Source of the DNA: Sulfuricurvum sp.
GTDB taxonomy: Bacteria > Campylobacterota > Campylobacteria > Campylobacterales > Sulfurimonadaceae
Direction: 5' to 3'
Assembly (NCBI GenBank): GCA_028710885.1
Contig: JAQTTG010000001.1
Coordinates: 372,001-436,000 of the forward strand
DNA: 64,000 nucleotides
Shown: positions 8,737-18,102 of the stretch, in pieces
Position numbering within the stretch: position 1 is the first letter of the stretch
How the letters are laid out: every line of letters starts with the position of its first letter
Notes under the pieces: generated by a model
What the model was told of the DNA's origin: nothing
Database searches by the model: none
Seen by the model: the letters and a program-made list of their open reading frames with translations, nothing else
Position numbers and translations under genes: made by a program

Positions 8737-9330
8737 ATGGAAATCCTAAAACGCCCTATGGGTGATTATCAAACCAACTGCTATATTGTCAAAATCGACG
8801 GCAAGGAGATCATCATCGATCCGGGGATGGGTGCCACCGAGTGGGTCATAGCAAACGTCCAAAATCCCGTCGCTATCCTCAATACCCACGGTCACTTCGA
8901 CCACGTATGGAGCAACAGCGCTCTGCAAGAAAAGCTGAATATCCCTCTCTATACGCCTAAAGGAGACATCATGCTACTGCAAAACAGCAGTTGGATGCCC
9001 GCTCTTCCCCCCTCAACACCCGATATAGAAGTGGACGGTGACCAAACGCTCACCATCAGCGGTATCGAGGTTAAATTTCACCATTTTCCTGGGCACTGTC
9101 CTGGGTGTTCGATGATCGAAATCGGCGATGTTATCTTTAGCGGAGATTTTTTGTTTGAAGGTTCCATCGGACGGTGGGATTTTCCCTATTCCGATGCTGG
9201 GTCTATGCGTGAAAGTTTGAAAAAGTTTGCGTCATGGAGTATCGATAAACCCCTCTATCCGGGGCATGGAGATTCTACGACCGTTTATGCTGAACAGCGA
9301 AATATTACTCATTGGCTTCGTATTATTTAA
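8737..9330 (+). CDS. Metallo-beta-lactamase fold hydrolase (glyoxalase II-like)
   Basis: 197-residue binuclear-metal hydrolase. Metal ligands appear as NTHGHFDHVWS (about 49-59), FPGHCPGCSMIEIGDVIFSGD (second His and bridging Asp) and LYPGHGDST near the end. This is the hydroxyacylglutathione-hydrolase-like group, like the conserved Campylobacter hydrolase near nadE. Substrate not known. TACAAT at 8710-8715 is a likely -10 box. The stop overlaps the stop of the convergent thioesterase gene by four bases. Confidence 0.9.
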   Translation: MEILKRPMGDYQTNCYIVKIDGKEIIIDPGMGATEWVIANVQNPVAILNTHGHFDHVWSNSALQEKLNIPLYTPKGDIMLLQNSSWMPALPPSTPDIEVDGDQTLTISGIEVKFHHFPGHCPGCSMIEIGDVIFSGDFLFEGSIGRWDFPYSDAGSMRESLKKFASWSIDKPLYPGHGDSTTVYAEQRNITHWLRII

Positions 9331-9803
9331 GCGCCTCGTTCAACATTTTTCATTAAATCCAGACGTAATACATGACGTTCAGTTACAACCGTTTTAAATT
9401 CACCTTCAAAAACTTTGATTTCATGAACATAACCGCGTACCGTAACATTACGTTTTCGCCCCTCTTTTTGGTGTTCTGTTGCTTCAAAAGTAACAAAATC
9501 CCCAACTCTTACTGGAGCTAAAAAAAGACAATTACACGATGCTAATACAACATTTGGCTCATTTACTGCCACCATTGCAGCATAATCAGCAGAGCTGAAA
9601 ATAAACCCACCATGCACCAATCCCACTTCATCTGCACGCATAGCTTCTGTTGTTTCCAATACTACTCGAGAAAAACCTTTTTCCAGTTTTTCAATATCTC
9701 CACTGTATACTGTATTGATTTTCTCATGCGTATTGAGCATGACTTGTTGGTTTACAGCGATTGGAAGAACCTCTTCTAATTCATCTGGTTTGCTTTTTCC
9801 CAA
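9327..9803 (-). CDS. Hotdog-fold thioesterase family protein
   Basis: 158 residues with the hotdog thioesterase pattern: LVHGGFIFSSADYAAMVAVNEP (about 63-84) contains the helix-cap HGG and the catalytic-type acidic residue, followed by beta strands with VRVGDFVTFEA. PaaI/YbgC-like acyl-CoA thioesterases share this layout. It starts two bases after cmoB stops, so it is cotranscribed with cmoB. Substrate cannot be read from sequence. Confidence 0.75.
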   Translation of the reverse strand: MGKSKPDELEEVLPIAVNQQVMLNTHEKINTVYSGDIEKLEKGFSRVVLETTEAMRADEVGLVHGGFIFSSADYAAMVAVNEPNVVLASCNCLFLAPVRVGDFVTFEATEHQKEGRKRNVTVRGYVHEIKVFEGEFKTVVTERHVLRLDLMKNVERGA

Positions 9804-9805
9804 AA

Positions 9806-10699
9806 TTACCCCTTCTTGATTCGTACATAACCACGTTTAGGTGCGGGATATCCCTCACATGTTTTGCTACTATCGGCAGGATCGAGAAAATCTTCAAGAC
9901 TTTGCGATTCGATCCAATCCGTTTTGCGTTGTTCATCAGAAGTTGTTAGTACGCTCCCAAGAACTTCAAATGAGCTAAATCCGGCACGATTACACCAGTT
10001 TTCGAGAGCTTTAAGCGTTGGAACAAAATAGACATTAGTAATTTTTGAGTAACTTTCTCCCGGACAAAGGGCATATGGCTCATCTCCGTCAATGATAAAG
10101 GTATCAAGATAGATTTCACCTCCATCTTCTAATCCTTTAGCAAGTGCTTTCAGCATCGCGACTGGATCACTGCGATGATACAAAACTCCTAAACAAAAAA
10201 TGACATCAAATTTTTCTTCATAAAAAGGGAGATGTTCCACCCCTAACAATTCATAAACAATATCGCTTTTAACATAATGATTAATCAAATCAAATTGCGA
10301 TTTAAAAAGTGCAGATGGATCAAATCCAACTACTTTTTCCGGATTGTCTTCGAGAAAACGGAACATGTAGTAGCCGTTATTGCATCCGATATCGGCTACT
10401 TTTTTATTATGCAAATTAAAATGAGGTCGGAGAAAATTGTATTTTATATCACTGCGCCATTCAGTATCAATAATAAGTCCAAAAAGGTCAAATGGTCCTT
10501 TACGCCATGGCATCATTAATCGTGCAATGTGCTCAAGTTCGTCTATATCGACCTTTTCAGTTGTATGAAGTTTCACAGTATTGCCCAGCTCAGCTGTTGT
10601 TTCAATGCTTGAAAGATGCTCCAATGCTTCGCGCAATGGAGCAATATTTTTCCATGTCATCCATTTTGCTCTCTCCAGCCGAACCGCATTCAAATCCAT
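9806..10699 (-). CDS. cmoB: tRNA U34 carboxymethyltransferase
   Basis: Transfers the carboxymethyl group from carboxy-SAM to 5-hydroxyuridine at wobble position 34 of tRNAs (cmo5U pathway). 297 residues; the N-terminal [12 protein letters not shown] and the segment [25 protein letters not shown] are typical of CmoB. The SAM-type motif is [15 protein letters not shown] (about 98-112), followed by GVLYHRSDP. Strong GAAGGAGA ribosome site seven bases before the ATG. CmoA, which makes carboxy-SAM, is not in the window. Confidence 0.93.
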   Translation of the reverse strand: MDLNAVRLERAKWMTWKNIAPLREALEHLSSIETTAELGNTVKLHTTEKVDIDELEHIARLMMPWRKGPFDLFGLIIDTEWRSDIKYNFLRPHFNLHNKKVADIGCNNGYYMFRFLEDNPEKVVGFDPSALFKSQFDLINHYVKSDIVYELLGVEHLPFYEEKFDVIFCLGVLYHRSDPVAMLKALAKGLEDGGEIYLDTFIIDGDEPYALCPGESYSKITNVYFVPTLKALENWCNRAGFSSFEVLGSVLTTSDEQRKTDWIESQSLEDFLDPADSSKTCEGYPAPKRGYVRIKKG

Positions 10700-10754
10700 A
10701 TTTTCTCCTTCTCTTAGTCCCAGTATTTTAACAATATTAGGCTAAAATACCCCT

Positions 10755-11639
10755 ATGCGTATTGAACAAAAAGCCACTCTCGTTTCCACTGTCATAGCCT
10801 TTTTACTGGTTACATTTAAACTCACTGTTGGAATCATCAGTGGTTCTGTCGCCGTTTTAGCTTCTGCCATTGACTCGTTACTTGATATGGTCGTATCCTT
10901 ATTCAACTACTTTGCTTTACACAATTCAGACAAAGAACCTGATGAACATTTTAACTTCGGACGACGTAAACTCGAACCGCTAGCAGCTGTAATCGAAGGG
11001 ACTATCATCAGCCTTTCCGCACTTTTTATTCTTTACAGTGCTATTTCAAAAATGGTACAAGGAAGTGTTATCGAGCATTTGGATGCCTCTATTGGGGTAA
11101 TGATTACTTCTATAGTAATCACTGCTGGCCTTGTATTTTTTCTCAATTATATTGCTCATAAAACTGGAAATATGGTTATTCAAGCAGATGCTCTCCATTA
11201 TAAAACGGACCTTTTTAGCAATGGTGCCATATTACTCTCACTTGTCGTGATCAACTTTACCCATTTTACATTTATCGACCCAATTTTAGGGATTGGAATA
11301 AGCATTTATATGATTTATTCTGCTTTTCCTTTGATTAAAGAGGGGATTTTAATGCTGCTTGATGCGGCATTGGATCCTGAAAGTGTTAAAAAAATCAATC
11401 ACATTCTAAATTCAGATCTCGATATTAGTGGACATCATGATTTAAGAACACGTAAATCAGGATCCGATATAAACATAAGTGTCCATATCGTCTTTAGCAT
11501 TAGTACCTCATTGTATGATGCACATATGGTAGGAGATCGTATTGAACTAGCACTCAAACAACTTTTTCCTGAGAATACTGTATATGCACTGATTCACCTC
11601 GATCCATATGATGATTCTGAAGATATTCATCTGGATTAA
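10755..11639 (+). CDS. Cation diffusion facilitator (Fe2+/Zn2+ efflux)
   Basis: Proton-coupled divalent metal exporter of 294 residues with about six membrane helices in the first 200 residues and a cytoplasmic metal-binding C-terminal domain. The helix-2 metal site reads ASAIDSLLDMV (about 36-46, D-x3-D) and the helix-5 site QADALHYKTDLFSN (about 143-156, H-x3-D). GHHDLRTRKSG in the C-terminal domain is the usual CDF signature. FieF-like by length. No Shine-Dalgarno; TAAAAT at 10743-10748 ends six bases before the ATG, so the mRNA may be leaderless. Confidence 0.92.
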   Translation: MRIEQKATLVSTVIAFLLVTFKLTVGIISGSVAVLASAIDSLLDMVVSLFNYFALHNSDKEPDEHFNFGRRKLEPLAAVIEGTIISLSALFILYSAISKMVQGSVIEHLDASIGVMITSIVITAGLVFFLNYIAHKTGNMVIQADALHYKTDLFSNGAILLSLVVINFTHFTFIDPILGIGISIYMIYSAFPLIKEGILMLLDAALDPESVKKINHILNSDLDISGHHDLRTRKSGSDINISVHIVFSISTSLYDAHMVGDRIELALKQLFPENTVYALIHLDPYDDSEDIHLD

Positions 11640-11705
11640 TCGAACTTCCAATTCTTAAAAATTAATCTGTTAAAATTATATATACTATAATCAAGGGATA
11701 TAAAT

Positions 11706-12257
11706 ATGAGCCGTTTTTCGATCTTCTCACTTCTAATTCTTTCATCTGTGCTTATGGCAGATCCTTTATCGCAAGACCAAATGGTTCAAAAAGGGGCTGA
11801 AGTTTCAGCAACATTGATTCAAAAACTCGGAAGTGAACTTAAAACACAAATGCAGGCAAACGGTCCTATAGCGGCGCTAAATTTTTGCTCCCAAAATGCC
11901 CTAAATTTAACTGAGCAAGTAGCCAAAGACTCTGGAATATCACTCAAACGTATCAGTCTCCAAAACCGAAATCCAGTCAATGCTGCAACGCAGGAAGAAA
12001 AAATTCTTTTAGACCAATGGCAGAAAATGATAAAAAATGGCGAGACTCTTCCCGTGTATACATTAATAAAGCTTACCAACAATCATAATGTTTATTACAA
12101 ACCGATTGTGATAAATAATGAAGCATGTTTAAAATGTCACGGAGATATTGCAGCTAATTCACCATTAGGCAATGCAATCAAACAAAGCTATCCTGAAGAT
12201 AAAGCAACAGGATATAAAATGGGAGATTTAAGAGGGATGATAGCCGTTTCTTTTTAA
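11706..12257 (+). CDS. DUF3365 haem-binding periplasmic protein
   Basis: 183 residues with a signal peptide (1-18, cleavage after LMA). A single c-type haem motif CLKCH lies at 141-145, near the C-terminus, as in the DUF3365/Tll0287-like family, whose domain also occurs in sensor kinases. So a periplasmic mono-haem protein with a sensing or redox role. TATAAT at 11686-11691 and AAGGGA at 11693-11698 precede the ATG. Convergent with the CZB protein, stops overlapping by four bases. Confidence 0.83.
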   Translation: MSRFSIFSLLILSSVLMADPLSQDQMVQKGAEVSATLIQKLGSELKTQMQANGPIAALNFCSQNALNLTEQVAKDSGISLKRISLQNRNPVNAATQEEKILLDQWQKMIKNGETLPVYTLIKLTNNHNVYYKPIVINNEACLKCHGDIAANSPLGNAIKQSYPEDKATGYKMGDLRGMIAVSF

Positions 12258-12703
12258 AGAAAACTGCTACCTTGTAAAGCAAATAATCTTCTCTCTAGCC
12301 GTTCAATGGTTGTAACCAATTTTTCAGAAATTGTTTTCAACTGTGAATAATAATCTTTTGCGATATCCTGCTGTGAAGCAGAAACTTTTTTACGTGTCCC
12401 AAATATTTTAGAGAAAAAAGAACGATCTTCATCGCTAAAATAAATTTTAAATATTTTCATGTAAGTATCATGCAACTCGAAATGTAGTACTTCTATCTCT
12501 TTAAAACAATCCATTCCCGGTATCATATTTAATTTTTGTCCTTCACCATAAAACCATAAACCGAATTTACAATCAGTACAGCTAACAGGAACTTGCTCTT
12601 TTTCGATAGGGAGACCTTCGATAAGAGCATGCGCACGTTGTACCCATGTAATATGTGCTTTTTTCGCATTTCTAAGATGTTCTAATGTCTCTTCTTTACC
12701 CAT
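12254..12703 (-). CDS. Stand-alone CZB (chemoreceptor zinc-binding) domain protein
   Basis: 149 residues, all helical. The CZB pattern is complete: an early His in AHITWVQRAH (17-26), CKFGLWFYGEG near 46-56, and the third-helix His in LHFELHDTY near 74-82. CZB domains bind zinc through a 3His/1Cys set and usually sit at the end of chemoreceptors or diguanylate cyclases; here it stands alone, with a short extra helix. It may sense zinc or hypochlorite for a partner receptor. No partner gene adjacent. Confidence 0.8.
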   Translation of the reverse strand: MGKEETLEHLRNAKKAHITWVQRAHALIEGLPIEKEQVPVSCTDCKFGLWFYGEGQKLNMIPGMDCFKEIEVLHFELHDTYMKIFKIYFSDEDRSFFSKIFGTRKKVSASQQDIAKDYYSQLKTISEKLVTTIERLERRLFALQGSSFL

Positions 12704-12822
12704 AATAGCAACCTTATTTTATTTTGTTTCATTTTACCAAGTTAATGTCTATAATAGAATCATACTCTTTTTGTATCACATCAGTATAACAATTTTTGAT
12801 AAAATATTCTTTACAAATACCT

Positions 12823-14391
12823 TTATCGTGCATATTCTGTAACACGACTCTCTCGAATCACATTTACTTTTATCTCACCAGGGAACTGTACTTTTTGAGA
12901 GATTTCATCAGCAATTTCCTTGGCAATTAATGCTGTTTCATCATCACTAACACTTTCGGCACTTACAATAACCCGAACCTCACGTCCTGCATTAATTGCA
13001 TAAGCTTGTCTTACACCCATTTTTTGGGTTGCAATCTCTTCTATCTCACTCACACGACGCAAGAAACTCTCTAATACCTCTCTACGTGCACCTGGACGTG
13101 CAGCTGAGAGGGTATCTGCAGCACAAACGCTTGCACACTCAATACTTTTTATCTCTTCATAACCGTGATGCGCATAAATAGCATTAATTACCACCGGATC
13201 TTCATTATAACGATGGCACAATTCAGCACCGATATCCACATGGCTTCCACCATGCTCTTGAGTGAGACTTTTACCGATGTCATGCAACAATCCTGCACGA
13301 CGTGCCAATTTAGTATCTCCTCCCATTTCAGCAGCCATAATTCCAGCCAAATGGGCAACTTCAAGAGTATGAGAAAGGGCATTTTGTCCATAACTTGCCC
13401 GATATTTGAGTTTACCAATCAATTTCATAAGTTCTGGATGCATTGCACTAATTCCAAGATCAAAAATAATCTCTTCACCTTCACGTAAAATTGACTCTTC
13501 AAATTCATCGCATACTTTTTGATAGACCTCTTCAATCCGAGCAGGCTGAATACGTCCATCCTGAACTAATAATTCAATTGTTTTCGTGGCAATCGCACGA
13601 CGATATAAATTAAAGGAACTTACAATAATTGCATTGGGAGTCTCATCGATAATAATATCAACGCCACTCACCATTTCCAATGCTTTGATATTGCGTCCTT
13701 CTTTACCTATAATCCGCCCTTTTAGCTCATCATCGTCCAAATGGATAACACTAATAAGACGTTCAGCTGCATATTCACCTGCAAACCTAGACGTAGCCTG
13801 CGCCAAAATGTAATTGGCTTTATGTCTCAATTGCTCTTTTGTTTGTCCTTCAATCACACGTACTTCATGTGCTAACTCCAAACGCGCACTCTCTCGTATC
13901 TGTTCAAGCAAAATCGATTTTGCTTCCACTGCAGATAATCCTGAGCGTTGTTCAATAACTTCTTTTAAGTGATCACTTTTTTGTCGGTAGTCTTCTTTTA
14001 ATTTCTCTAAAGCACGTTCATTTCGCTCAATATTAAGCCGTCTATTTTCTATAACAGAACGTTCATTGAGTAGTTTATCCTGTTCAATTTTACGAATATT
14101 GTCAAATTCCAGCTCAAGACGCTGAACTTTTTCTGCACGATCCGCCAAATCTTTTTTGACCAGTTCATGCGTTTCATCGTATCGTTTTTGTGCCTCTTTT
14201 TCAATTTCCCGCGATCGGATTGATGAACGTTCCAATAACATTTGCGCTTCATTTTCAATTGCTTTAGCTTTTGCTTTAGCCTGTTCAACATAAAGGTCAA
14301 AATGAGCAGCAGAAATTTTTTTCGAAATTAAATATCCGACTACACCGCTAAGGGTAGCAACGACGCCCCCTACGAGTAGTTCGTTTAACAT
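12823..14391 (-). CDS. rny: Ribonuclease Y
   Basis: Membrane-bound endoribonuclease that starts mRNA decay. 522 residues in the usual order: N-terminal membrane helix (about 3-22), long charged coiled coil (about 30-170), KH domain with IIGKEGRNIKALE (about 227-239) and HD domain with LLHDIGKSL (about 358-366). C-terminal segment ends in VNVIRESR. AGAGG lies six bases before the ATG. Its start is inside the 3' end of the folate cyclo-ligase gene (44-base overlap), suggesting translational coupling. Confidence 0.96.
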   Translation of the reverse strand: MLNELLVGGVVATLSGVVGYLISKKISAAHFDLYVEQAKAKAKAIENEAQMLLERSSIRSREIEKEAQKRYDETHELVKKDLADRAEKVQRLELEFDNIRKIEQDKLLNERSVIENRRLNIERNERALEKLKEDYRQKSDHLKEVIEQRSGLSAVEAKSILLEQIRESARLELAHEVRVIEGQTKEQLRHKANYILAQATSRFAGEYAAERLISVIHLDDDELKGRIIGKEGRNIKALEMVSGVDIIIDETPNAIIVSSFNLYRRAIATKTIELLVQDGRIQPARIEEVYQKVCDEFEESILREGEEIIFDLGISAMHPELMKLIGKLKYRASYGQNALSHTLEVAHLAGIMAAEMGGDTKLARRAGLLHDIGKSLTQEHGGSHVDIGAELCHRYNEDPVVINAIYAHHGYEEIKSIECASVCAADTLSAARPGARREVLESFLRRVSEIEEIATQKMGVRQAYAINAGREVRVIVSAESVSDDETALIAKEIADEISQKVQFPGEIKVNVIRESRVTEYAR

Positions 14392-14941
14392 AAATATCCT
14401 CTGGGCTATAAACCCTGCGAGGGGTTATTAAAAGGTCTCCTTGCACATCATAATCATCACAAACGTTTTGCGTTGTTAAACACTCACATGATTGAATAAA
14501 TATTGTAAACGGTTTCGTTTTAAGGGTCGGAAAAAATCGATCATACATCCCTTTACCGAAACCTATTCGGCGCAGTGACCCGTCTACCCCTACTACAGGG
14601 ACTATAGCTACATCTATTAAATTATATTTTCTATACGAATCCCGAGGCTCATAAATCCCAAAAGCTTTACGTTCCAACGGGTATCTTAATGGTACCATCT
14701 TGAAACTGACGCCATCCATAAACGGCAAATAAACTTTTGCAGTGTGACGTGAAGATAAGATTGTTTGTCGTATATCCGCTTCAAATCCCATAGGCCAAAA
14801 CGCCAATATCCGTTTTGCTTTTATTTTTTTAAGAATTGCAGAAAGAGAGCTTCTAACTCTCGCATCACGATAATTTTTGGAATATTTGCTGGAATATTTC
14901 ATCCGATCCAGACAATAGGCTCTAAAATCGCTTTTGGTCAC
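14348..14941 (-). CDS. 5-formyltetrahydrofolate cyclo-ligase family protein
   Basis: ATP-dependent conversion of 5-formyl-THF to 5,10-methenyl-THF. 197 residues; the signature GFGKGMYDRFF lies at about 137-147, with PVVGVDGSLRRIG before it. The last 15 residues (KRTTRRGRRCYP) are encoded inside the 5' end of rny and look like a read-on tail rather than conserved sequence. Divergent from the thioredoxin-like lipoprotein gene, with about 55 bases between starts. Upstream of rny this arrangement occurs in other Campylobacterota as far as I know. Confidence 0.85.
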   Translation of the reverse strand: MTKSDFRAYCLDRMKYSSKYSKNYRDARVRSSLSAILKKIKAKRILAFWPMGFEADIRQTILSSRHTAKVYLPFMDGVSFKMVPLRYPLERKAFGIYEPRDSYRKYNLIDVAIVPVVGVDGSLRRIGFGKGMYDRFFPTLKTKPFTIFIQSCECLTTQNVCDDYDVQGDLLITPRRVYSPEDIYVKRTTRRGRRCYP

Positions 14942-14959
14942 TTTTTACCTTTGCTTCGT

Positions 14960-14965
14960 TATAAT
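14960..14965 (+). promoter_or_regulatory. -10 box of the tlpA-like/ftsY/radA operon
   Basis: TATAAT preceded by TTGCTTCGT. It lies 30 bases upstream of the ATG at 14996 and downstream of all longer in-frame starts, which fixes that start. AAAAAGG is the probable ribosome site. No clear -35 box. Confidence 0.55.
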
Positions 14966-14995
14966 CTTCCTTATTTTACTCTAAAAAGGTTTTGT

Positions 14996-15547
14996 ATGCG
15001 TTTTTCAGCTTTTTTAATCCCTTTGGTTTCTCTAACTTTGCTCATCCAAGGATGCAGTAAAAAATCTTCTGATGATGCAATGGTCTCTACAGCAGAATTT
15101 ACCCTCAATGATACGCAGGGGACATCATATACAGTAGAAAAGCGTGGAAATAATTTCACACTTGATGCCGGAAAAGACAAGATTGTATTATTTGATATTT
15201 TTGCCACATGGTGTCCTCCATGTCAAATGGAAATACAACATCTTGGTAATCTTCAAAAAAAATACGGTGATAACCTCATCGTTATGGGCATCACTATTGA
15301 AGACGATAAAAGTAATGCAGAACTTGATGCATTTCGTGAAAAATTTCGTGGAGGAAATTACCTGATTGCGAATAAAGGAGACAACCAAAATCTTGCACGA
15401 TCAATCGCTTCAACCATTGGTGTCGGTGAACAATTTCCAATTCCGCTTATGATTCTTTATAAAAATGGTGAATATGTAACCCATTATGAAGGTGCAACAC
15501 AAGAAGAAATCATTGATAATGATATTGCCCAAGCTTTAGGTAAATAA
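14996..15547 (+). CDS. TlpA-like thioredoxin-family lipoprotein
   Basis: 183 residues. The signal peptide ends in the lipobox LIQGC, so the protein is a lipoprotein with a periplasmic thioredoxin domain. The active site is ATWCPPCQ (about 72-79) and the cis-proline loop is QFPIPLMILYKNG (about 150-162). Likely reduces disulfides, for example in cytochrome c maturation. An in-frame opening continues upstream to 14765, antisense to the cyclo-ligase gene, but the promoter and lipobox place the start here. Three bases separate its stop from ftsY. Confidence 0.9.
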   Translation: MRFSAFLIPLVSLTLLIQGCSKKSSDDAMVSTAEFTLNDTQGTSYTVEKRGNNFTLDAGKDKIVLFDIFATWCPPCQMEIQHLGNLQKKYGDNLIVMGITIEDDKSNAELDAFREKFRGGNYLIANKGDNQNLARSIASTIGVGEQFPIPLMILYKNGEYVTHYEGATQEEIIDNDIAQALGK

Positions 15548-15550
15548 ATA

Positions 15551-16438
15551 ATGTTTTCATTTATCAAAAAAGGTCTCCAAAAAACAATCGAAGCGATTGC
15601 TGCCATCGCACCAGAAAAAAAAGCAAAAATTTCTAAAGACGATCTAGAAAATATTCTTTTAGAAGCTGACGTTGAATACGATCTCGTTGAAATCATCCTC
15701 CGAGAATTGTACCAGAACGATATTACTCGCGATCAACTCCGCTCAAAACTCCTCGCGACACTGAGCTTTGCTCAGAACACCCTACCTGATAATCCTAATA
15801 AACCGACTGTCACCCTCATCATCGGTGTTAACGGTGCAGGAAAAACAACTACAATCGCCAAACTCGCACAGCATCATCTCAACAAAGGTGAACGGGTTAT
15901 TCTCGGTGCAGGTGATACTTTCCGCGCCGCTGCCATCGAACAACTCACCCGCTGGGCAGACAAATTAGAAGTTCCGATCATCTCTTCACGTCAGGGGCAT
16001 GATCCAAGCGCGGTTGCTTATGACACTATCGAATCAGCCAAAGCTCGCGGTTTTGAGCAGGTCATCATCGATACGGCAGGACGCCTCCATACGCAGACCA
16101 ACCTCGGCAATGAGCTGAAAAAAATCGTCCGTATCTGTGATAAAGCCCATACCGGAGCACCTCATCGCAAGATCCTGATTCTCGATGGTACCCAAGGATC
16201 TTCCGCCATCGCTCAAGCCAAAGCCTTTAATGAGATGGTCGGAGTGGATGGGATCATCATCACCAAACTCGATGGAACCGCCAAAGGGGGATCGGTATTC
16301 TCTATCGCCTATGCATTGCAGCTTCCAATCCTCTACATCGGTGTCGGAGAACAACCGGAACATTTGATAGCGTTTGATAAATACGAATTTGTCGACGGAA
16401 TTTTGGATGCGATATTCGGGGAAGAATCCAACGTATAA
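15551..16438 (+). CDS. ftsY: Signal recognition particle receptor
   Basis: GTPase that docks SRP-ribosome complexes at the inner membrane. 295 residues, the short form with an N domain (1-90) and G domain but no acidic A domain. G motifs: GVNGAGKTTTIAKLA (about 93-107), DTFRAAAIEQL (about 124-134), DTAGR (about 176-180) and TKLDGTAKGG (about 238-247). The C-terminal IGVGEQPEHL is diagnostic. Its TAA stop overlaps the radA ATG by one base. Confidence 0.97.
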   Translation: MFSFIKKGLQKTIEAIAAIAPEKKAKISKDDLENILLEADVEYDLVEIILRELYQNDITRDQLRSKLLATLSFAQNTLPDNPNKPTVTLIIGVNGAGKTTTIAKLAQHHLNKGERVILGAGDTFRAAAIEQLTRWADKLEVPIISSRQGHDPSAVAYDTIESAKARGFEQVIIDTAGRLHTQTNLGNELKKIVRICDKAHTGAPHRKILILDGTQGSSAIAQAKAFNEMVGVDGIIITKLDGTAKGGSVFSIAYALQLPILYIGVGEQPEHLIAFDKYEFVDGILDAIFGEESNV

Positions 16439-17790
16439 TGGCCAAGAAAAAAAATGTCCTCTTCGAGTGTCAGCACTGTGGATTCACAACGCCAAAATGG
16501 ATGGGAAAATGTACCAACTGCGGAGGATGGGACAGCTTTGTCGAACTGAGCGAACAGCAGCAAGAGGTGATTAAACTCACCTCAACATCTTCCCCCTCAG
16601 CGGGGACAAAAGCCAAAGAAATCACCCAGATTGTCGAGGAGCATACCGAACGGTTCACCAGTGATGACGCGGAACTCGATATGGTGCTCGGCGGCGGAGT
16701 CGTTCCGGGTTCTTTAGTGCTTATCGGCGGAAGTCCAGGGGTGGGAAAATCAACCCTTCTGCTCAAAATCGGCTCCAACCTCGCCAAACAAAACCGCAAT
16801 GTTCTCTATGTATCAGGGGAAGAGAGCGAGGGGCAGATCAAACTCCGTGCCAATCGACTCGGTGCCAATGTCGACAATCTCTATCTTCTCGCAGAGATTC
16901 GGCTGGAACAGGTTCTTTCCGAGTTGCATGAGCGCTCTTATGAGTGTATCATCATCGACTCGATCCAAACCCTCTACTCCGAAACCATCGCCTCCGCCCC
17001 CGGATCAGTGACACAGGTACGTCAAATCACCTTTGATTTGATGCGGATCGCCAAAGAGCGCCGCATCGCCATCTTTATCATCGGTCATATCACAAAAGAG
17101 GGTTCCATCGCCGGTCCGCGCGTATTGGAGCACATGGTGGACGTAGTACTGTATTTCGAGGGGGACAGCGGACATGAACTTCGTATCCTTCGCGGATTTA
17201 AAAACCGTTTCGGACCTACAAGCGAAATCGGAGTATTTGAGATGCGTCATGATGGACTGATCTCCGCCAAAGACCTCTCTTCGCGCTTTTTTAACCGTAC
17301 CAAATCGCAAAGCGGTTCCGCTCTCACCGTCATCATGGAGGGGACTCGCCCTATCGTCCTTGAAGTCCAAGCACTTGTAAGCGATACCCACGCTCCCAAT
17401 CCGAAACGTCAGGCAACGGGCTTTGAAAACAACCGCCTTAATATGCTTCTCGCACTATTGGAGCGTAAACTCGAAATCCCCCTCAACAGCTACGATGTTT
17501 TTATCAACATCACGGGGGGGATCAAAATCACCGAAACCTCTGCCGATTTGGCAATTCTCGCCGCCATCATCAGCAGTTTTCGCAACCGTGCCATCTCCAA
17601 AGAGACTGTATTTATAGGTGAAGTTTCTCTCGTAGGGGATATTCGTGAGGTGTACCAACTCGATCAACGCCTTAAAGAAGCAGCATCTCAACAGATTACT
17701 AAAGCACTCATTCCAAAAAAACCTCTCGAAAAAACGACGATGAAATGCTATGAAATTGATGAAGTGAGTAAACTTTTGGAGTGGTTTTAG
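16438..17790 (+). CDS. radA: DNA repair ATPase RadA/Sms
   Basis: Branch-migration helicase in homologous recombination. 450 residues in the usual order: C4 zinc finger (CQHCGFTTPKWMGKCTNCGGW, Cys at about 10, 13, 27, 30), RecA-like ATPase with Walker A GGSPGVGKSTLL (about 99-110), RadA-specific KNRFG (about 257-261) and a Lon-type C-terminal domain (about 300-450). Last gene of the tlpA-ftsY-radA run; GC rises visibly in ftsY and radA compared with the flanks. Confidence 0.97.
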   Translation: MAKKKNVLFECQHCGFTTPKWMGKCTNCGGWDSFVELSEQQQEVIKLTSTSSPSAGTKAKEITQIVEEHTERFTSDDAELDMVLGGGVVPGSLVLIGGSPGVGKSTLLLKIGSNLAKQNRNVLYVSGEESEGQIKLRANRLGANVDNLYLLAEIRLEQVLSELHERSYECIIIDSIQTLYSETIASAPGSVTQVRQITFDLMRIAKERRIAIFIIGHITKEGSIAGPRVLEHMVDVVLYFEGDSGHELRILRGFKNRFGPTSEIGVFEMRHDGLISAKDLSSRFFNRTKSQSGSALTVIMEGTRPIVLEVQALVSDTHAPNPKRQATGFENNRLNMLLALLERKLEIPLNSYDVFINITGGIKITETSADLAILAAIISSFRNRAISKETVFIGEVSLVGDIREVYQLDQRLKEAASQQITKALIPKKPLEKTTMKCYEIDEVSKLLEWF

Positions 17791-17808
17791 TATAATAAGA
17801 AATATAAT
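17791..17808 (+). promoter_or_regulatory. Two tandem TATAAT boxes
   Basis: TATAAT at 17791-17796 and again at 17803-17808, just after the radA stop. The second is 21 bases before the ATG at 17830 and is the likely promoter for the small protein and carbonic anhydrase genes. Confidence 0.5.
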
Positions 17809-17829
17809 AAAGTGATAAAGGATATATAC

Positions 17830-18102
17830 ATGCCAGTTTGTTCTATTTTTGCCGATCATAAATCTGAAGAGCGCTATTCTAAACTCTCATTAGCTTATTC
17901 CACCGAAGAAGAACACCGAATGATAGAAGAAGCAATTCAAGCATGTACTCCATTATGTTCGATTGCACCTAATATTTACAGTGGTGATATCACTGAAGGA
18001 AAAAAAATGATAACGATCGAGTATCATGATGATTGTGATCGAGAGGGTGGAAAAGTATTTGAAGAGATTATTAAACAATTAGGGATCTCAGAGTGCCACT
18101 AA
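17830..18102 (+). CDS. Small conserved-looking protein, unknown function
   Basis: 90 residues from MPVCSIFADH; AAAGGA eight bases upstream supports this ATG over an in-frame one at 17812. Soluble, acidic, mixed alpha/beta, with Cys in the PVCS, ACTPLCS, DDCD and ECH positions that could bind a metal. No family recognised. Its stop lies inside the start of the carbonic anhydrase gene, so the two are translationally coupled and may work together. Confidence 0.7.
   Translation: MPVCSIFADHKSEERYSKLSLAYSTEEEHRMIEEAIQACTPLCSIAPNIYSGDITEGKKMITIEYHDDCDREGGKVFEEIIKQLGISECH

Noticed and set aside
14765-14995. Long N-terminal extension of the TlpA-like protein
   Set aside because: It is antisense to the folate cyclo-ligase gene; the TATAAT at 14960 and the lipobox signal peptide place the start at 14996.
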